Positions 17,195 to 26,405 are shown, counted from the stretch's first letter. The stretch: DNA of 64,000 bases from Mycobacterium lacus (GCF_010731535.1 NZ_AP022581.1:496001-560000); one strand, 5' to 3'. Notes: generated by a model not told the origin, from the sequence alone. Numbers and translations are program-made.

Positions 17195-20100
17195 CCGCTG
17201 TGTCGGCGCGCTACAGCCCCGCTGAATTAGCCCGCGCGCTAGGGGTTTTCCCGCCCACGGAGGAGCAGGCCGCGGTCATTGCCGCGCCGCCTGGACCGCT
17301 GGTCGTCATCGCGGGGGCCGGAGCAGGAAAAACCGAGACCATGGCCGCACGGGTGGTGTGGCTCATCGCCAACGGCTACGCCGAACCGGGCCAGGTGCTG
17401 GGTTTGACGTTCACGCGTAAGGCCGCCGGCCAGTTGCTGCGCCGCGTCCGCACGCGGCTGGCGCGGTTGGCCGGGATGGGTGCGGGCGGCAGTCCGGCGG
17501 CCCCGGAACTCGCGGGCACACCGGTGGTCAGCACCTACCACGCCTTCGCCGGCTCGTTACTACGTGACTACGGCCTGCTGCTATCGCTTGAGCCCGACAC
17601 CCGGTTGCTCAGCGAGACCGAGCTATGGCAGCTGGCGTTCGACGTGGTCAACGGGTACGGCGGCGAGCTGCGGACCGGCAAGACCCCGGCCGGGGTCACC
17701 GCGATGGTGCTGCGGCTGTGGGGTCAGCTCGCTGAGCACCTGGTGGACACCCGGCAGCTCCGCGATACCCACGTAGGGCTGGAAAGGCTGGTTCACACGC
17801 TGCCGGCGGGTCCCTACCAGCGTGACCGTGGCCCCAGCCAGTGGTTGCTGCGGATGCTGGCCACCCAGCACGAGCGCGCCGAGCTGGTTCCGCTGCTCGA
17901 CGCGTTGCGCGACCGGATGCGCGCCGCGAAGGTGATGGACTTCGGCCTGCAGATGGCTTCCGCCGCGCGGCTGGTGGCGACGTTCCCGCAGGTCGGTCAG
18001 GATCTGCGTGATCGCTACCGGGTGGTGCTACTCGACGAATATCAGGACACCGGGCACGCCCAACGCGTCGCATTGTCGGCACTGTTCGGCGGTGGCCGTG
18101 ACGATGGGTTGGCGCTGACGGCCGTCGGTGACCCGATTCAGTCGATCTACGGTTGGCGGGGCGCGTCGGCGACGAACCTGCCGCGGTTCACCACCGACTT
18201 CCCCCGATCCGACGGCAGCCCCGCGCCGGTCCTGGAGCTGCGGACCAGCTGGCGCAACCCGCCGCGAGCGCTGCGTGTGGCCAACGCGATATCGGCCGAT
18301 GCCCGGCGGCGATCCGTCGCGGTGCGCGCGCTGCGGTCGCGGCCGGATGCCCCGCCCGGAACCGTCCGCTGCGCGCTGTTGCCCGATGTGCAGGCCGAAC
18401 GCGAGTGGATCGCCGACCACCTGCACGGGCACTACCGGCGAGCCCAGGCCGCTGGCGTCAGCCCACCGACCGCCGCGGTGCTGGTGCGACGCAACGCCGA
18501 CGCTGCGCCGATCGCCGATGCGTTGCGGGCCCGGGGGATCCCGGTCGAGGTGGTCGGGCTGGCCGGTCTGCTCTCCGTTCCCGAGGTCGCCGATGTGGTC
18601 GCCATGTTGCGGCTGGTCGCCGACCCGACGGCCGGAGCGGCGGCCATGCGCGTGCTAACCGGTGCACGATGGCGGCTTGGCGGCCGCGACCTCGCCGCAC
18701 TGTGGCGTCGCGCGCTGGCGATCAGTGGCGGATCGGCGTCGAGTGCGTCGCCCTCGCCCGAGGCGGTGGCGATGGCGGCCGGTGGGGACGCCGACACCGC
18801 GTGCCTGGCCGACGCCATCAGCGACCCGGGTCCGGCCGGCGGGTATTCGACTGCGGGATATCAGCGCATCTGCGCGCTGGCCAGCGAACTGGATGCCCTG
18901 CGGGGCCACCTCGGACATACCCTGCCCGAACTGGTCGCCGAGGTGCGCCGGGTGCTGGGGGTCGATTGCGAAGTCCGCGCCGCGGTGACCCCGGGGGCGA
19001 CCCTGGGGGCTTGGGCCGGCGCCGAGCACCTCGATGCGTTTGCCGACGTGGTCGCCGGCTACGCCGAGCGAGCATCCGCTACGGCCGGGTGCGCATCGGT
19101 AGCTGGCCTGCTGACCTACCTCGACGCCACCGAGGTAGTCGAGAATGGTCTGCCGCCCGCGGAGTCGGCCGTCGCCCGGGACCGGGTCCAGGTGCTCACC
19201 GTGCACGCCGCCAAGGGACTGGAGTGGCAGGTGGTGGCCGTGGCGCACCTATCGGGTGGAACATTCTCGTCGACCGCGTCCGGGAGCACCTGGCTTACCG
19301 ACGCTGCCGAGTTGCCGCCGCTGCTGCGTGGTGACCGTGCCGCGGCGGGCGCACTTGGTATCCCGGTACTGGACATCGGCGCCGTCGTCAATCGAAAACA
19401 GCTGTCGGACAAGATCTTCGAACATCGCAGTCAGCTCGATCAACGACGCATCGACGAGGAGCGCCGATTGCTTTATGTGGGCATCACCCGGGCTGAAGAC
19501 ACCCTGCTGGTATCCGGCCATCACTGGGGCTCCACCGGGATCAAACCGCGTGGTCCGTCGGAATTCCTGTGCGAAATCAAGGACGTCATCGACCGCTCGG
19601 CAGCGGCGGGTGATCCGTGCGGCGTCGTGGAACACTGGGCGCCGGCGCCGGCCGACGGAGAACGAAACCCATTGCGCGACAACGTTTTCGAAGCAGTTTG
19701 GCCCGCTGATCCGCTTGCTGCGCGCCGCGGCGACGTGGAACGTGGCGCCGCGCTAGTGACCGCGGCGATGTCGGCTGAGATGACCGGCATCGAGGGACGG
19801 GCCACCGATACCGACGCCGACGTCGACGCGCTGTTGGCCGAGCGGGCGCGTGCGACGATTCCGCCTGTGCGCACTCTGCCGGGCCAGTTGTCGGTCAGCG
19901 GTCTGGTGGATCTGGCGCGCGACCCCGTCGGGGCTGCGCAGCGGCTGATACATCGCCTGCCGACGCGTCCGGATCCGCATGCATTGCTGGGCGATGCTTT
20001 TCACGCCTGGGTACAACGGTTCTACGGCGCCGAGTTGTTGTTCGATCTGGGCGATCTGCCGGGCGCCGCGGACTCCGATGTGGGTGACACCGTCGAGTTG

Positions 20101-20508
20101 GCCGCGTTGCAAACGGCCTTCGCCGGTTCGCGCTGGGCGGCCCGTACCCCGGTCGCCGTCGAGGTGCCTTTCGAGATGCCGATCGGTGACACCGTGGTGC
20201 GCGGCCGCATCGACGCGGTATTCGATGACCCCGACGGCGGCGTCACCATAGTGGATTGGAAGACCGGCGAGCCGCCGCATGGGCCGGAAGCCATGCGGCA
20301 GGCCGCCATCCAGCTTGCGGTCTACCGGATGGCGTGGGCCGCTTTGAACGGATGCCCGGAGTCATCGGTGCGGACGGCCTTCTACTACGTGCGCAGCGGC
20401 GTCACCGTCATCCCCGATGTGGGGGTAGCGCCCGCTTGCGGGGGATTGCCCGACTTCACCGAGTTGGCCGGGCTACTTGTGGACGCCGGCCGCCGAGCCG
20501 ACGTCTGA
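17191..20508 (+). CDS. adnB: AdnB subunit of the AdnAB helicase-nuclease
   Basis: 1105 residues from GTG 17191 inside the adnA stop (GTGA). Superfamily-1 helicase motifs are complete: GAGAGKTETMAARV (~residue 40), LLDEYQDTGHAQR (~280), [29 protein letters not shown] and [13 protein letters not shown]. The C-terminal RecB nuclease has VRGRIDAVFDD, IVDWKTGEPP and QLAVYRMAWA. Complete motor motifs fit AdnB as the main ATPase of the heterodimer. Near the C-terminus the codons for VGVAPACGGLPDF coincide with a dispersed hairpin repeat (20419-20450). Confidence 0.94.
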   Translation: MTAVSARYSPAELARALGVFPPTEEQAAVIAAPPGPLVVIAGAGAGKTETMAARVVWLIANGYAEPGQVLGLTFTRKAAGQLLRRVRTRLARLAGMGAGGSPAAPELAGTPVVSTYHAFAGSLLRDYGLLLSLEPDTRLLSETELWQLAFDVVNGYGGELRTGKTPAGVTAMVLRLWGQLAEHLVDTRQLRDTHVGLERLVHTLPAGPYQRDRGPSQWLLRMLATQHERAELVPLLDALRDRMRAAKVMDFGLQMASAARLVATFPQVGQDLRDRYRVVLLDEYQDTGHAQRVALSALFGGGRDDGLALTAVGDPIQSIYGWRGASATNLPRFTTDFPRSDGSPAPVLELRTSWRNPPRALRVANAISADARRRSVAVRALRSRPDAPPGTVRCALLPDVQAEREWIADHLHGHYRRAQAAGVSPPTAAVLVRRNADAAPIADALRARGIPVEVVGLAGLLSVPEVADVVAMLRLVADPTAGAAAMRVLTGARWRLGGRDLAALWRRALAISGGSASSASPSPEAVAMAAGGDADTACLADAISDPGPAGGYSTAGYQRICALASELDALRGHLGHTLPELVAEVRRVLGVDCEVRAAVTPGATLGAWAGAEHLDAFADVVAGYAERASATAGCASVAGLLTYLDATEVVENGLPPAESAVARDRVQVLTVHAAKGLEWQVVAVAHLSGGTFSSTASGSTWLTDAAELPPLLRGDRAAAGALGIPVLDIGAVVNRKQLSDKIFEHRSQLDQRRIDEERRLLYVGITRAEDTLLVSGHHWGSTGIKPRGPSEFLCEIKDVIDRSAAAGDPCGVVEHWAPAPADGERNPLRDNVFEAVWPADPLAARRGDVERGAALVTAAMSAEMTGIEGRATDTDADVDALLAERARATIPPVRTLPGQLSVSGLVDLARDPVGAAQRLIHRLPTRPDPHALLGDAFHAWVQRFYGAELLFDLGDLPGAADSDVGDTVELAALQTAFAGSRWAARTPVAVEVPFEMPIGDTVVRGRIDAVFDDPDGGVTIVDWKTGEPPHGPEAMRQAAIQLAVYRMAWAALNGCPESSVRTAFYYVRSGVTVIPDVGVAPACGGLPDFTELAGLLVDAGRRADV
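20419..20450 (+). repeat. Dispersed GC-hairpin repeat, copy inside adnB
   Basis: GTGGGGGTAGCGCCCGCTTG continues as CGGGGGATTGCCC. It matches the intergenic copies at 27631-27665 and 38823-38847 in a core close to CCGC(T/C)TGCGGGGGA. Here it is translated in frame near the AdnB C-terminus. Confidence 0.6.
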
Positions 20509-20531
20509 CCGCAACTTCGGCTTAGCCCGTG
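20509..20531. repeat. Sequence resembling an IS1634-type end
   Basis: Just after the adnB stop, CCGCAACTTCGGCTTAGCCC closely resembles the right end of the element at 24.4-26.4 kb (CGCAACTTCGGGCTAGCCC). No partner end or transposase belongs to it, so it may be a solo scar or chance. Confidence 0.4.
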
Positions 20532-20551
20532 GGTTAGCCCATCCCGTTTGT

Positions 20552-20570
20552 CGCCGGGCGCAGCCCGGCG
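20552..20570. repeat. Left-end hairpin of the IS200/IS605-type element
   Basis: CGCCGGGC-GCA-GCCCGGCG forms a perfect 8-bp stem with a 3-nt loop beside the 3' end of the tnpA remnant, where the left-end recognition hairpin of a divergent tnpA/tnpB element is expected. Confidence 0.6.
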
Positions 20571-20572
20571 CT

Positions 20573-20872
20573 CAAAGCGGTCGGGCTGGCCATCGATGTA
20601 GTGCTTGATGATCGACAGCGGGGCACCTCCGCAGGAGACGGCGAAGTAGGACGGTGACTAAGGTCTCCGCGCATACGTGCGCGGACACACGGGCCGGTGA
20701 ATGCGCGTCGCACGGCGTTAGCCGTGCGACCCTTGAGCCGCTGCAACCAGCGTCGATATCGCCAAGGTCGGCGGATACGCGACGAGCAGGCGCACGTGGT
20801 CGGCTTCGCCGTTGAACTCCACCTCTGGCGGGTGAAGAGCCTGCATCTGTACTTGGTCACGAACACCTAGTG
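20573..20872 (-). pseudogene. tnpA: Decayed IS200/IS605 TnpA (Y1 HUH transposase)
   Basis: Reading across frames gives VFVTKYRCRLFTRQ, then EFNGEADHVRLLVAYPPTLAIS, then SPSYFAVSCGGAPLSIIKHY, the order of Y1 transposases. The catalytic tyrosine in SIIKHYIDG is present, but the HUH pair is damaged (HVRLL instead of HVHLL), a TAG replaces a codon just before VFVTKY, and frames change at least twice. It is divergent from tnpB, as in IS605. The element cannot supply its own transposase. Confidence 0.8.
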
Positions 20873-20947
20873 GCGCGCGGCACCGACACGCTGTGTCGGG
20901 CACGGCGGTAGGTCTGGGTTGTCAGTGTCGGGCCTTACGGTTGCGGT

Positions 20948-22195
20948 GTGCAGATGCGCTACCGATACCGCATCGAACCGACACCGGCCCAGGCGTGGAT
21001 GCTGGCGCGGGTGTTCGGGTGTGTTCGGGTGGTGTTCAACGACGCGCTGCGAGTCCGCGACCAGGCGTACCAGGCTGGGGTCAAGCTGTCCGACAGCGAG
21101 ATTCAACGGCGCGTCGTCACCTTAGCCAAGAAGACCACCGAACGGGGCTGGCTGGCCGAAGTGCCCAGCCTGGCGCTGGTGCAGTCAGTCAACGACTCAC
21201 GCCGGGCCTGGCGCCATTTCTTCGACTCGGCCACGGGCAAACGGCGTGGCCGGCGGTTGGGCCGGCCACGCATGAAGTCGAAGAAGGATCATCGGCAGTC
21301 GTTTCGGCTCACCCGCAATGGATTCAGCGTCCGTGCGAACGGCCGGTTGTTTGTGACGAAGGTCGGCGAGGTGCGGGTGCGCTGGTCGCGCGAACTGCCC
21401 AGCGAACCGTCCTCGGTCACGATCATCCGCGAACCCGACGGTCACTACTACGCGAGCTTCGTTGCCGACGTTGCCACTACCCCGCTGCCGGTGGTGGATC
21501 AAGAAGCCGGCGTGGATGTGGGCATCTGCCGGTTGGCGACAGTCGCTACCAGCGACCAAACCCGCACGGATATCGAGAACCCAAAGCTCTTGGGCCGCAA
21601 GTTACGCAAACTGCGGCGGTTGGAGCGGGAGAAGTTCCGCCGGCAGAAAGGATCGGCCAACAGGGACAAGACGCGGCGCAAGCTCGCCCTCGCGCACGGC
21701 AAGGTGGCCCGGGCGCGGCGGGAGGATCACCACAAGCAGGCTTTGGCGTTGGTTCGCGACAACCAAGTGATCTACGTCGAAGACCTCAACATTGTGGGCA
21801 TGGTCAAAAACCGTCGGCTCGCGCGGGCCATCAGCGATGCGGGTTGGGGCCAGTTCGTGAGGATCATCGGCGAAAAAGCCCAACGATACGGGCGCACACT
21901 GCATTCGGTGTCTCGTTGGCTGGCGTCCAGCAAGACCTGCTCGGAGTGTGGGCATCGGCTCGACGCGCTGGCTCTACAGGTGCGCCAGTGGATGTGTCCG
22001 GCTTGCCGGACGGTCCACGACCGCGACTACAACGCCGCCAAAGTCATTCTCGCCGCCGGGCGGGCGGAGAGAATAAACGCCTCCCACGAACGTGGGCGGG
22101 ATCGCGCCGGCGGACCCTGTGGAGTCCTGGTAAGTCCTTCCACAACTCGGAAGGCGCGGGGCGATGAAGCAGGAAGCACCCCAACAGCGGCGTAG
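20948..22195 (+). CDS. tnpB: TnpB, RNA-guided nuclease of an IS200/IS605 element
   Basis: 415 residues, full length for TnpB. The N-terminal OrfB helix-turn-helix region YRYRIEPTPAQ is followed by the RuvC catalytic residues in GVDVGI (~190), IYVEDLN (~278) and HDRDYNAAKVI (~358). The zinc ribbon SKTCSECGH...MCPACRTVHD is complete. TnpB proteins of this family cut DNA using an omega-RNA made from the element's right end. All catalytic residues look intact although the partner tnpA is dead. ATG 20948 is used; an in-frame ATG lies at 20954. Confidence 0.92.
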   Translation: MQMRYRYRIEPTPAQAWMLARVFGCVRVVFNDALRVRDQAYQAGVKLSDSEIQRRVVTLAKKTTERGWLAEVPSLALVQSVNDSRRAWRHFFDSATGKRRGRRLGRPRMKSKKDHRQSFRLTRNGFSVRANGRLFVTKVGEVRVRWSRELPSEPSSVTIIREPDGHYYASFVADVATTPLPVVDQEAGVDVGICRLATVATSDQTRTDIENPKLLGRKLRKLRRLEREKFRRQKGSANRDKTRRKLALAHGKVARARREDHHKQALALVRDNQVIYVEDLNIVGMVKNRRLARAISDAGWGQFVRIIGEKAQRYGRTLHSVSRWLASSKTCSECGHRLDALALQVRQWMCPACRTVHDRDYNAAKVILAAGRAERINASHERGRDRAGGPCGVLVSPSTTRKARGDEAGSTPTAA

Positions 22196-22237
22196 CCGCT
22201 CGGGAATCCCCGGCGTTTACGCCGGGGAGCACGTCAA
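22080..22237 (+). ncRNA. Predicted omega-RNA scaffold overlapping the tnpB 3' end
   Basis: The last codons of tnpB and about 40 bp beyond contain several potential hairpins and end in a strong right-end stem (22208-22215 with 22220-22227, loop TTTA) followed by GAGCACGTCAA. In characterised elements the omega-RNA covers this region and its guide is the flanking sequence just past the element end, here starting about 22238 (GGTGGTTACATTTGTCTGG). Extent and guide boundary are inferred. Confidence 0.5.
22208..22227. repeat. Right-end hairpin of the IS200/IS605-type element
   Basis: CCCCGGCG-TTTA-CGCCGGGG is a perfect 8-bp stem 12 bp after the tnpB stop. It marks the right end and probably the 3' stem of the omega-RNA scaffold. 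The likely cleavage word TCAA lies at 22234-22237. Confidence 0.65.
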
Positions 22238-22294
22238 GGTGGTTACATTTGTCTGGTGTCGTGCGCGCTGGGGACGAGTCGATGACGGATCGCC

Positions 22295-23365
22295 GTGCGC
22301 AAGGGTAGGTTGCGGCAACGGAGCGGGCTGGATGAGACGCTGACCGCTAAACCCGGTCACCTGCTAGTCGGCGTCCTGCGCATTCCCGAAGATCACGCCG
22401 GCCCCGCCCGAGTCATCACGCGCCGGGTGGCCATCGCCTTGGTGGTGTTGTTCGGTGCCGCCGCCATCGTCTACTTGGACCGCACCGGTTACCGCGACGT
22501 GCGGGGCGAGCCGCTGACCTTCCTGGACTGTCTGTACTACGCGACGGTGTCACTGTCGGCCACCGATTACGGCGACATCACCCCGAACTCCGAAGCCGCG
22601 CGCTTGGTCAACATCGTGATCATGACGCCGCTGCGGATCGCGTTCCTGGTCGTGTTGGTGGGTACGACTCTGGCGGTCCTCTCCGAGCGCTCTCGACAGG
22701 CATGGAAGATCCAGCGTTGGAGGAACAAAGTGCGCAATCACACCGTCGTGATCGGCTATGGCACCAAGGGCAAAACCGCCGTCGACGCGATACTCGGTGA
22801 CCAGGCCGCCCCGGGTGACATTGTTGTCGTCGACACCGATCGCGGCGCCCTTGATCACGCCGCGACCGCCGGCCTGGTCACCGTGCACGGTGACGCCACA
22901 AAGTCCGACGTACTGCGGCTGGCCGGGGCCCAGCACGCGGCCTCGATCATCGTCGCCACCAACCGCGACGACACCGCCGCGCTGGTCACTTTGACGGCAC
23001 GGGAGATTGCTCCCAAGGCCAAGATCGTGGCATCCATCCGGGAGGCCGAGAACCAGCACCTGTTGCGGCAATCGGGCGCGGACTCGGTCGTTGTCTCCTC
23101 GGAGACGGCGGGCCGGTTGCTCGGCCTCGCCACCAGCATGCCCAGCGTCGTGGAGATGATCGAGGATCTGCTGACTCCGGCCGAAGGCCTGGCCATCGCC
23201 GAGCGTGAGGTGGAGCAGACCGAGATCGGCGGGTCGCCGCGGCATCTGCGCGACATCGTGCTCGGTGTGGTGCGCGACGGCCAGCTGCTGCGCATCGGCG
23301 CACCCGAGGTCGACGCCATCGAGGCTAGTGACCGGCTGCTCTACATCCGAAACGCGGGGCCCTAG
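22295..23365 (+). CDS. Two-helix potassium channel with RCK domain (Rv3200c-like)
   Basis: 356 residues from GTG 22295. The first membrane helix is VAIALVVLFGAAAIVYL, then a pore region TVSLSATDYGDITP and a second helix LVNIVIMTPLRIAFLVVLVG. From about residue 150 a TrkA-N/RCK Rossmann domain begins (HTVVIGYGTKGKTAVDAI), then a TrkA-C-like domain. This is the architecture of MthK/Kch-type channels gated by ligand binding to RCK. The filter reads T90-D91-Y-G-D instead of TGYGD, which may alter or abolish selectivity. Confidence 0.86.
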   Translation: MRKGRLRQRSGLDETLTAKPGHLLVGVLRIPEDHAGPARVITRRVAIALVVLFGAAAIVYLDRTGYRDVRGEPLTFLDCLYYATVSLSATDYGDITPNSEAARLVNIVIMTPLRIAFLVVLVGTTLAVLSERSRQAWKIQRWRNKVRNHTVVIGYGTKGKTAVDAILGDQAAPGDIVVVDTDRGALDHAATAGLVTVHGDATKSDVLRLAGAQHAASIIVATNRDDTAALVTLTAREIAPKAKIVASIREAENQHLLRQSGADSVVVSSETAGRLLGLATSMPSVVEMIEDLLTPAEGLAIAEREVEQTEIGGSPRHLRDIVLGVVRDGQLLRIGAPEVDAIEASDRLLYIRNAGP

Positions 23366-23459
23366 TGGCGATCGCAAGCGCGGCGAAGCCGGGCGCGGCG
23401 GGTCGCCATCAGATCGGCATAGTGGCGGCAGGTCACTACCAGGGCGGTTGGGGCTTGGC

Positions 23460-24383
23460 GTGGACTTCCAGCTGACGAGCGTTCCGCTGTTGTCGCGCGT
23501 CGGCGCCGACCGGGCCGATCAGTTGCGCACCGACGTCGAAGCGGCCGCCGCGGGATGGGCGGACGCGGCGCTACTGCGGGTGGATTCCCGTAGTCAGGTG
23601 CTGGTCGCCGACGGCCGCGTGGTGCTTGGTGCGGCGAGAGCGCTGGGTGACAGGCCGCCACCGGAGGCGGTATTCCTGGGCCGCATCGAGGGTGGCCGCC
23701 ATGTCTGGGCGATCCGGGGCGCGCTGGAGGCGCCCGAGGATCCCGGTGTCGAGGTCGAGGTGGTGAACCTGCGCAGCCTGGGCCGGATTTTCGACGACAC
23801 CAGCAGCCAATTGGTCTCGTCGGCCACCGCGTTACTGAATTGGCATGACAGCGCCCGATTCAGCCCGGTGGACGGCTCACCAACGAAACCGACCAGGGGC
23901 GGCTGGTCACGAATCAACCCGCTCACCGGTCATGAGGAGTTTCCCCGTATCGACCCGGCGGTGATCTGCCTGGTTCACGACGGGGGTGACCGGGCGGTGC
24001 TGGCCCGCCAAACCGTATGGCCGGAACGGATGTTCTCGCTGCTGGCGGGGTTCGTCGAGGCCGGTGAGTCGTTCGAAGTCTGTGTCGCCCGGGAGGTCCG
24101 CGAGGAAATTGGCCTGACCGTCCGTGATGTGCGTTACCTGGGCAGCCAGCCATGGCCCTTCCCGCGCTCGCTCATGGTTGGCTTCCATGCCGTGGCTGAC
24201 CCGGATCAATCGTTCTCGTTCAACGACGGCGAGATCGCCGAGGCGGCCTGGTTCACCCGCGACGAGGTGCGCACGGCCCTCGAAGCCGGCGATTGGACCA
24301 GCGCGACGAAGTCGAAACTGCTGCTGCCCGGGTCGATCTCGATCGCTCGCGTCATCATCGAATCCTGGGCGGCGCTCGGCTGA
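23460..24383 (+). CDS. nudC: NADH pyrophosphatase
   Basis: 307 residues from GTG 23460. The Nudix box GFVEAGESFEVCVAREVREE is intact, followed by the NADH-pyrophosphatase signature SQPWPFPRS (residues 229-237). NudC hydrolyses NADH and NAD caps on RNA. The usual zinc-ribbon cysteines before the Nudix fold are absent (FSPVDGSPTKPTRGGW occupies that place). Pro231 aligns with position 237 of the 313-aa M. tuberculosis enzyme, where, as I recall, a glutamine was reported to impair activity; the proline here suggests an active enzyme. Confidence 0.92.
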   Translation: MDFQLTSVPLLSRVGADRADQLRTDVEAAAAGWADAALLRVDSRSQVLVADGRVVLGAARALGDRPPPEAVFLGRIEGGRHVWAIRGALEAPEDPGVEVEVVNLRSLGRIFDDTSSQLVSSATALLNWHDSARFSPVDGSPTKPTRGGWSRINPLTGHEEFPRIDPAVICLVHDGGDRAVLARQTVWPERMFSLLAGFVEAGESFEVCVAREVREEIGLTVRDVRYLGSQPWPFPRSLMVGFHAVADPDQSFSFNDGEIAEAAWFTRDEVRTALEAGDWTSATKSKLLLPGSISIARVIIESWAALG

Positions 24384-24388
24384 GCTAG

Positions 24389-26384
24389 CCCGAAGTTGCG
24401 ACGGGTTCTGACGCGGAAGTGTGATGTGACCTGACGTTTCGGGTGTTGAAGCCCTGGTGTTTGTAGTCAGAATACTGGTGTGTTGTGTTGATGATCGTCG
24501 CGGTAGGTCGGTTACGATGCTTGGTATGCCGCGCAACATGGGGAAAGTCCACGTAGTCAGAGTCAAGAAGACTCATGTGGATAAGCAGGGGCGGCGGCGT
24601 GACTACGAATCGGTGTATCTGCGCCGCACGTTTCGCGACGGCGCCAAAGTGCGGAACGAGACGGTGGCCAACCTGTCGATGCTGCCGGCGGCCTCGATCA
24701 CCGCGCTGGAGGCGACGCTGAAGGGGCAGGCCCTGATCCCGGCGGGCAGCGAGTTCACCAAGACCCGCTCGCTGCCGCACGGGCATGTGGCCGCGGTGTC
24801 GGCGATGGCGCATCGGCTCGGGTTTCCCGCGCTGCTGGGCCCGGCCTGCCGGTCACGCGATGTGGTGTTCGCGTTGATCATCTCGCGGGTGATCCGCCCA
24901 GCGTCCAAGCTGTCCACCCTGTCACGGTGGCCCGATACCACGTTGGGTGTCGATCTGGACGTGGCGGGGGCGTCGACCGACGAGATCTACGCGGCGATGG
25001 ACTGGCTGGCGCACCGCCAAGATGCGATCGAGCGCAAACTGGCCGCCAAACACCTGAGCCCGCAAGCAAACCCGCATCGGATGGCGTTGTTTGACCTGAC
25101 CAGTTCGTGGGTGACCGGGCGGTGTTGTGAGCTGGCCGCGCACGGGTATTCCCGCGACGGCAAGAAGGGCTGCGCGCAGATCGAGTACGGGGTGCTCACC
25201 GACCCCGGCGGACGGCCGGTGGCGGTGCGGGTGGTGCGCGGGGATACCGCCGACCCGGTCGCGTTCACCGAGATCGTCGCCGAACTGCCCGCCACCTTCG
25301 GCCTCACCGACCTGGTGCTGGTGGGTGATCGCGGCATGATCACCTCCGCGCGCATCGGCATGCTGCGCGAACTCAACGACAACCCCGACGCCCCAACCGA
25401 TTTCGGGTGGATCACCGCGCTGCGGGCACCGGCGATCGCCAAACTCGCCCGTGACGACGGGCCACTGCAGATGACCCTGTTCGACACCCAGGACCTGGCC
25501 GAGATCGTCCACCCCGACTACCCCGACGAACGGCTCATCGCCTGCCGCAACCCCGCTCTGGCGGCCGAGCGTGCCCGCAAACGCCGCGATCTACTGGACG
25601 CCACCGACAAAGAGCTCGCCCGGATCAGGACCGGTGGACCGCGGCACCTTGTCCGGCGCCGCCGAGATCGGCAAAGCCCTCGGCAAAGTCAGCGGAAAAT
25701 ACAAGGTGGACAAGCACTTTGTCACCACCATCACCGACACCAGCTTCACCTTCGCACGCAACCAGGCGGCCATCGACGCCGAAGCCGCCCTGGATGGCAT
25801 CTACGTGCTACGCACCAGCGTTGACCCCGACACCCTCGATGCGGCCGGCGTCGTCGCCGGCTACAAGAACCTGGCCAATATCGAACGCGACTTTCGCATC
25901 ATCAAAGCCGACGACCTGGATCTGCGACCCATCTATCACCGTCTCGATCAGCGCGCGCGCACGTGCTGATCTGCCTGCTGGCCTGCTACCTCGTCTGGCA
26001 CCTACGCAAGGCCTGGGCGCCGCTGACCTTCACCGACGAAACACCACCGGCGCGCGACAACCCGGTCGCGCCCGCGCAACGCTCCGCCGCCGCCAACGCG
26101 AAAGCCTCGACAAAACACGACGCCGACGGCAACCCGCTACGCAGCTTCCGCGGCCTGCTCGACCATCTCGGCACCCTCACCCGCGACCGCATCCGCTACC
26201 ACGACACCGACATCGAAATCGACAAACTCACCGAACCCACCCCCGACCAACGCCGCGCCTTCGACCTCATCGACACCACCATTCCCCTCACCATCGCCGC
26301 GTAGCCAGAACAAACACCCACCCGAACCGGCAAAACCCCAGGTAAACCCAAGAAATCACCTAACCCAACAGTCGCAACTTCGGG
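24389..26384 (+). mobile_element. IS1634-type insertion sequence, copy 1 (1996 bp)
   Basis: The terminal inverted repeat CCCGAAGTTGCGAC is perfect at both ends (24389-24402 and 26371-26384). CTAG immediately flanks both sides (24385-24388 and 26385-26388), a likely 4-bp target duplication. It inserted 5 bp after the nudC stop and harmed no core gene. It carries one transposase gene, now frameshifted twice. A second, diverged copy of nearly equal length lies at 43075-45073. Confidence 0.8.
24526..26304 (+). pseudogene. IS1634-family transposase, two frameshifts
   Basis: The frame runs from ATG 24526 (ATG 24517 and 24538 also possible) through MALFDLTSSWVTGR (first Asp) and LVLVGDRGMIT (second Asp) to about 25630, where it shifts. 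It continues as RGTLSGAAEIGKALGKVSGK to ANIERDFRIIKADDLDLRP (Glu region), shifts again near 25955 (after RLDQRAR), and ends LICLLACYLVWHLRKAW to the stop at 26304. Joined length would be about 590 residues, normal for IS1634/IS1549-type DDE transposases. As it stands it should be inactive. Confidence 0.82.
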
Positions 26385-26405
26385 CTAGCCCGGATTGGTC
26401 GGGTG

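Noticed and set aside
18153..19334. 393-codon plus-strand frame inside adnB
   Set aside because: Arg/Pro/Gly-rich out-of-frame reading of adnB without a ribosome-binding site.
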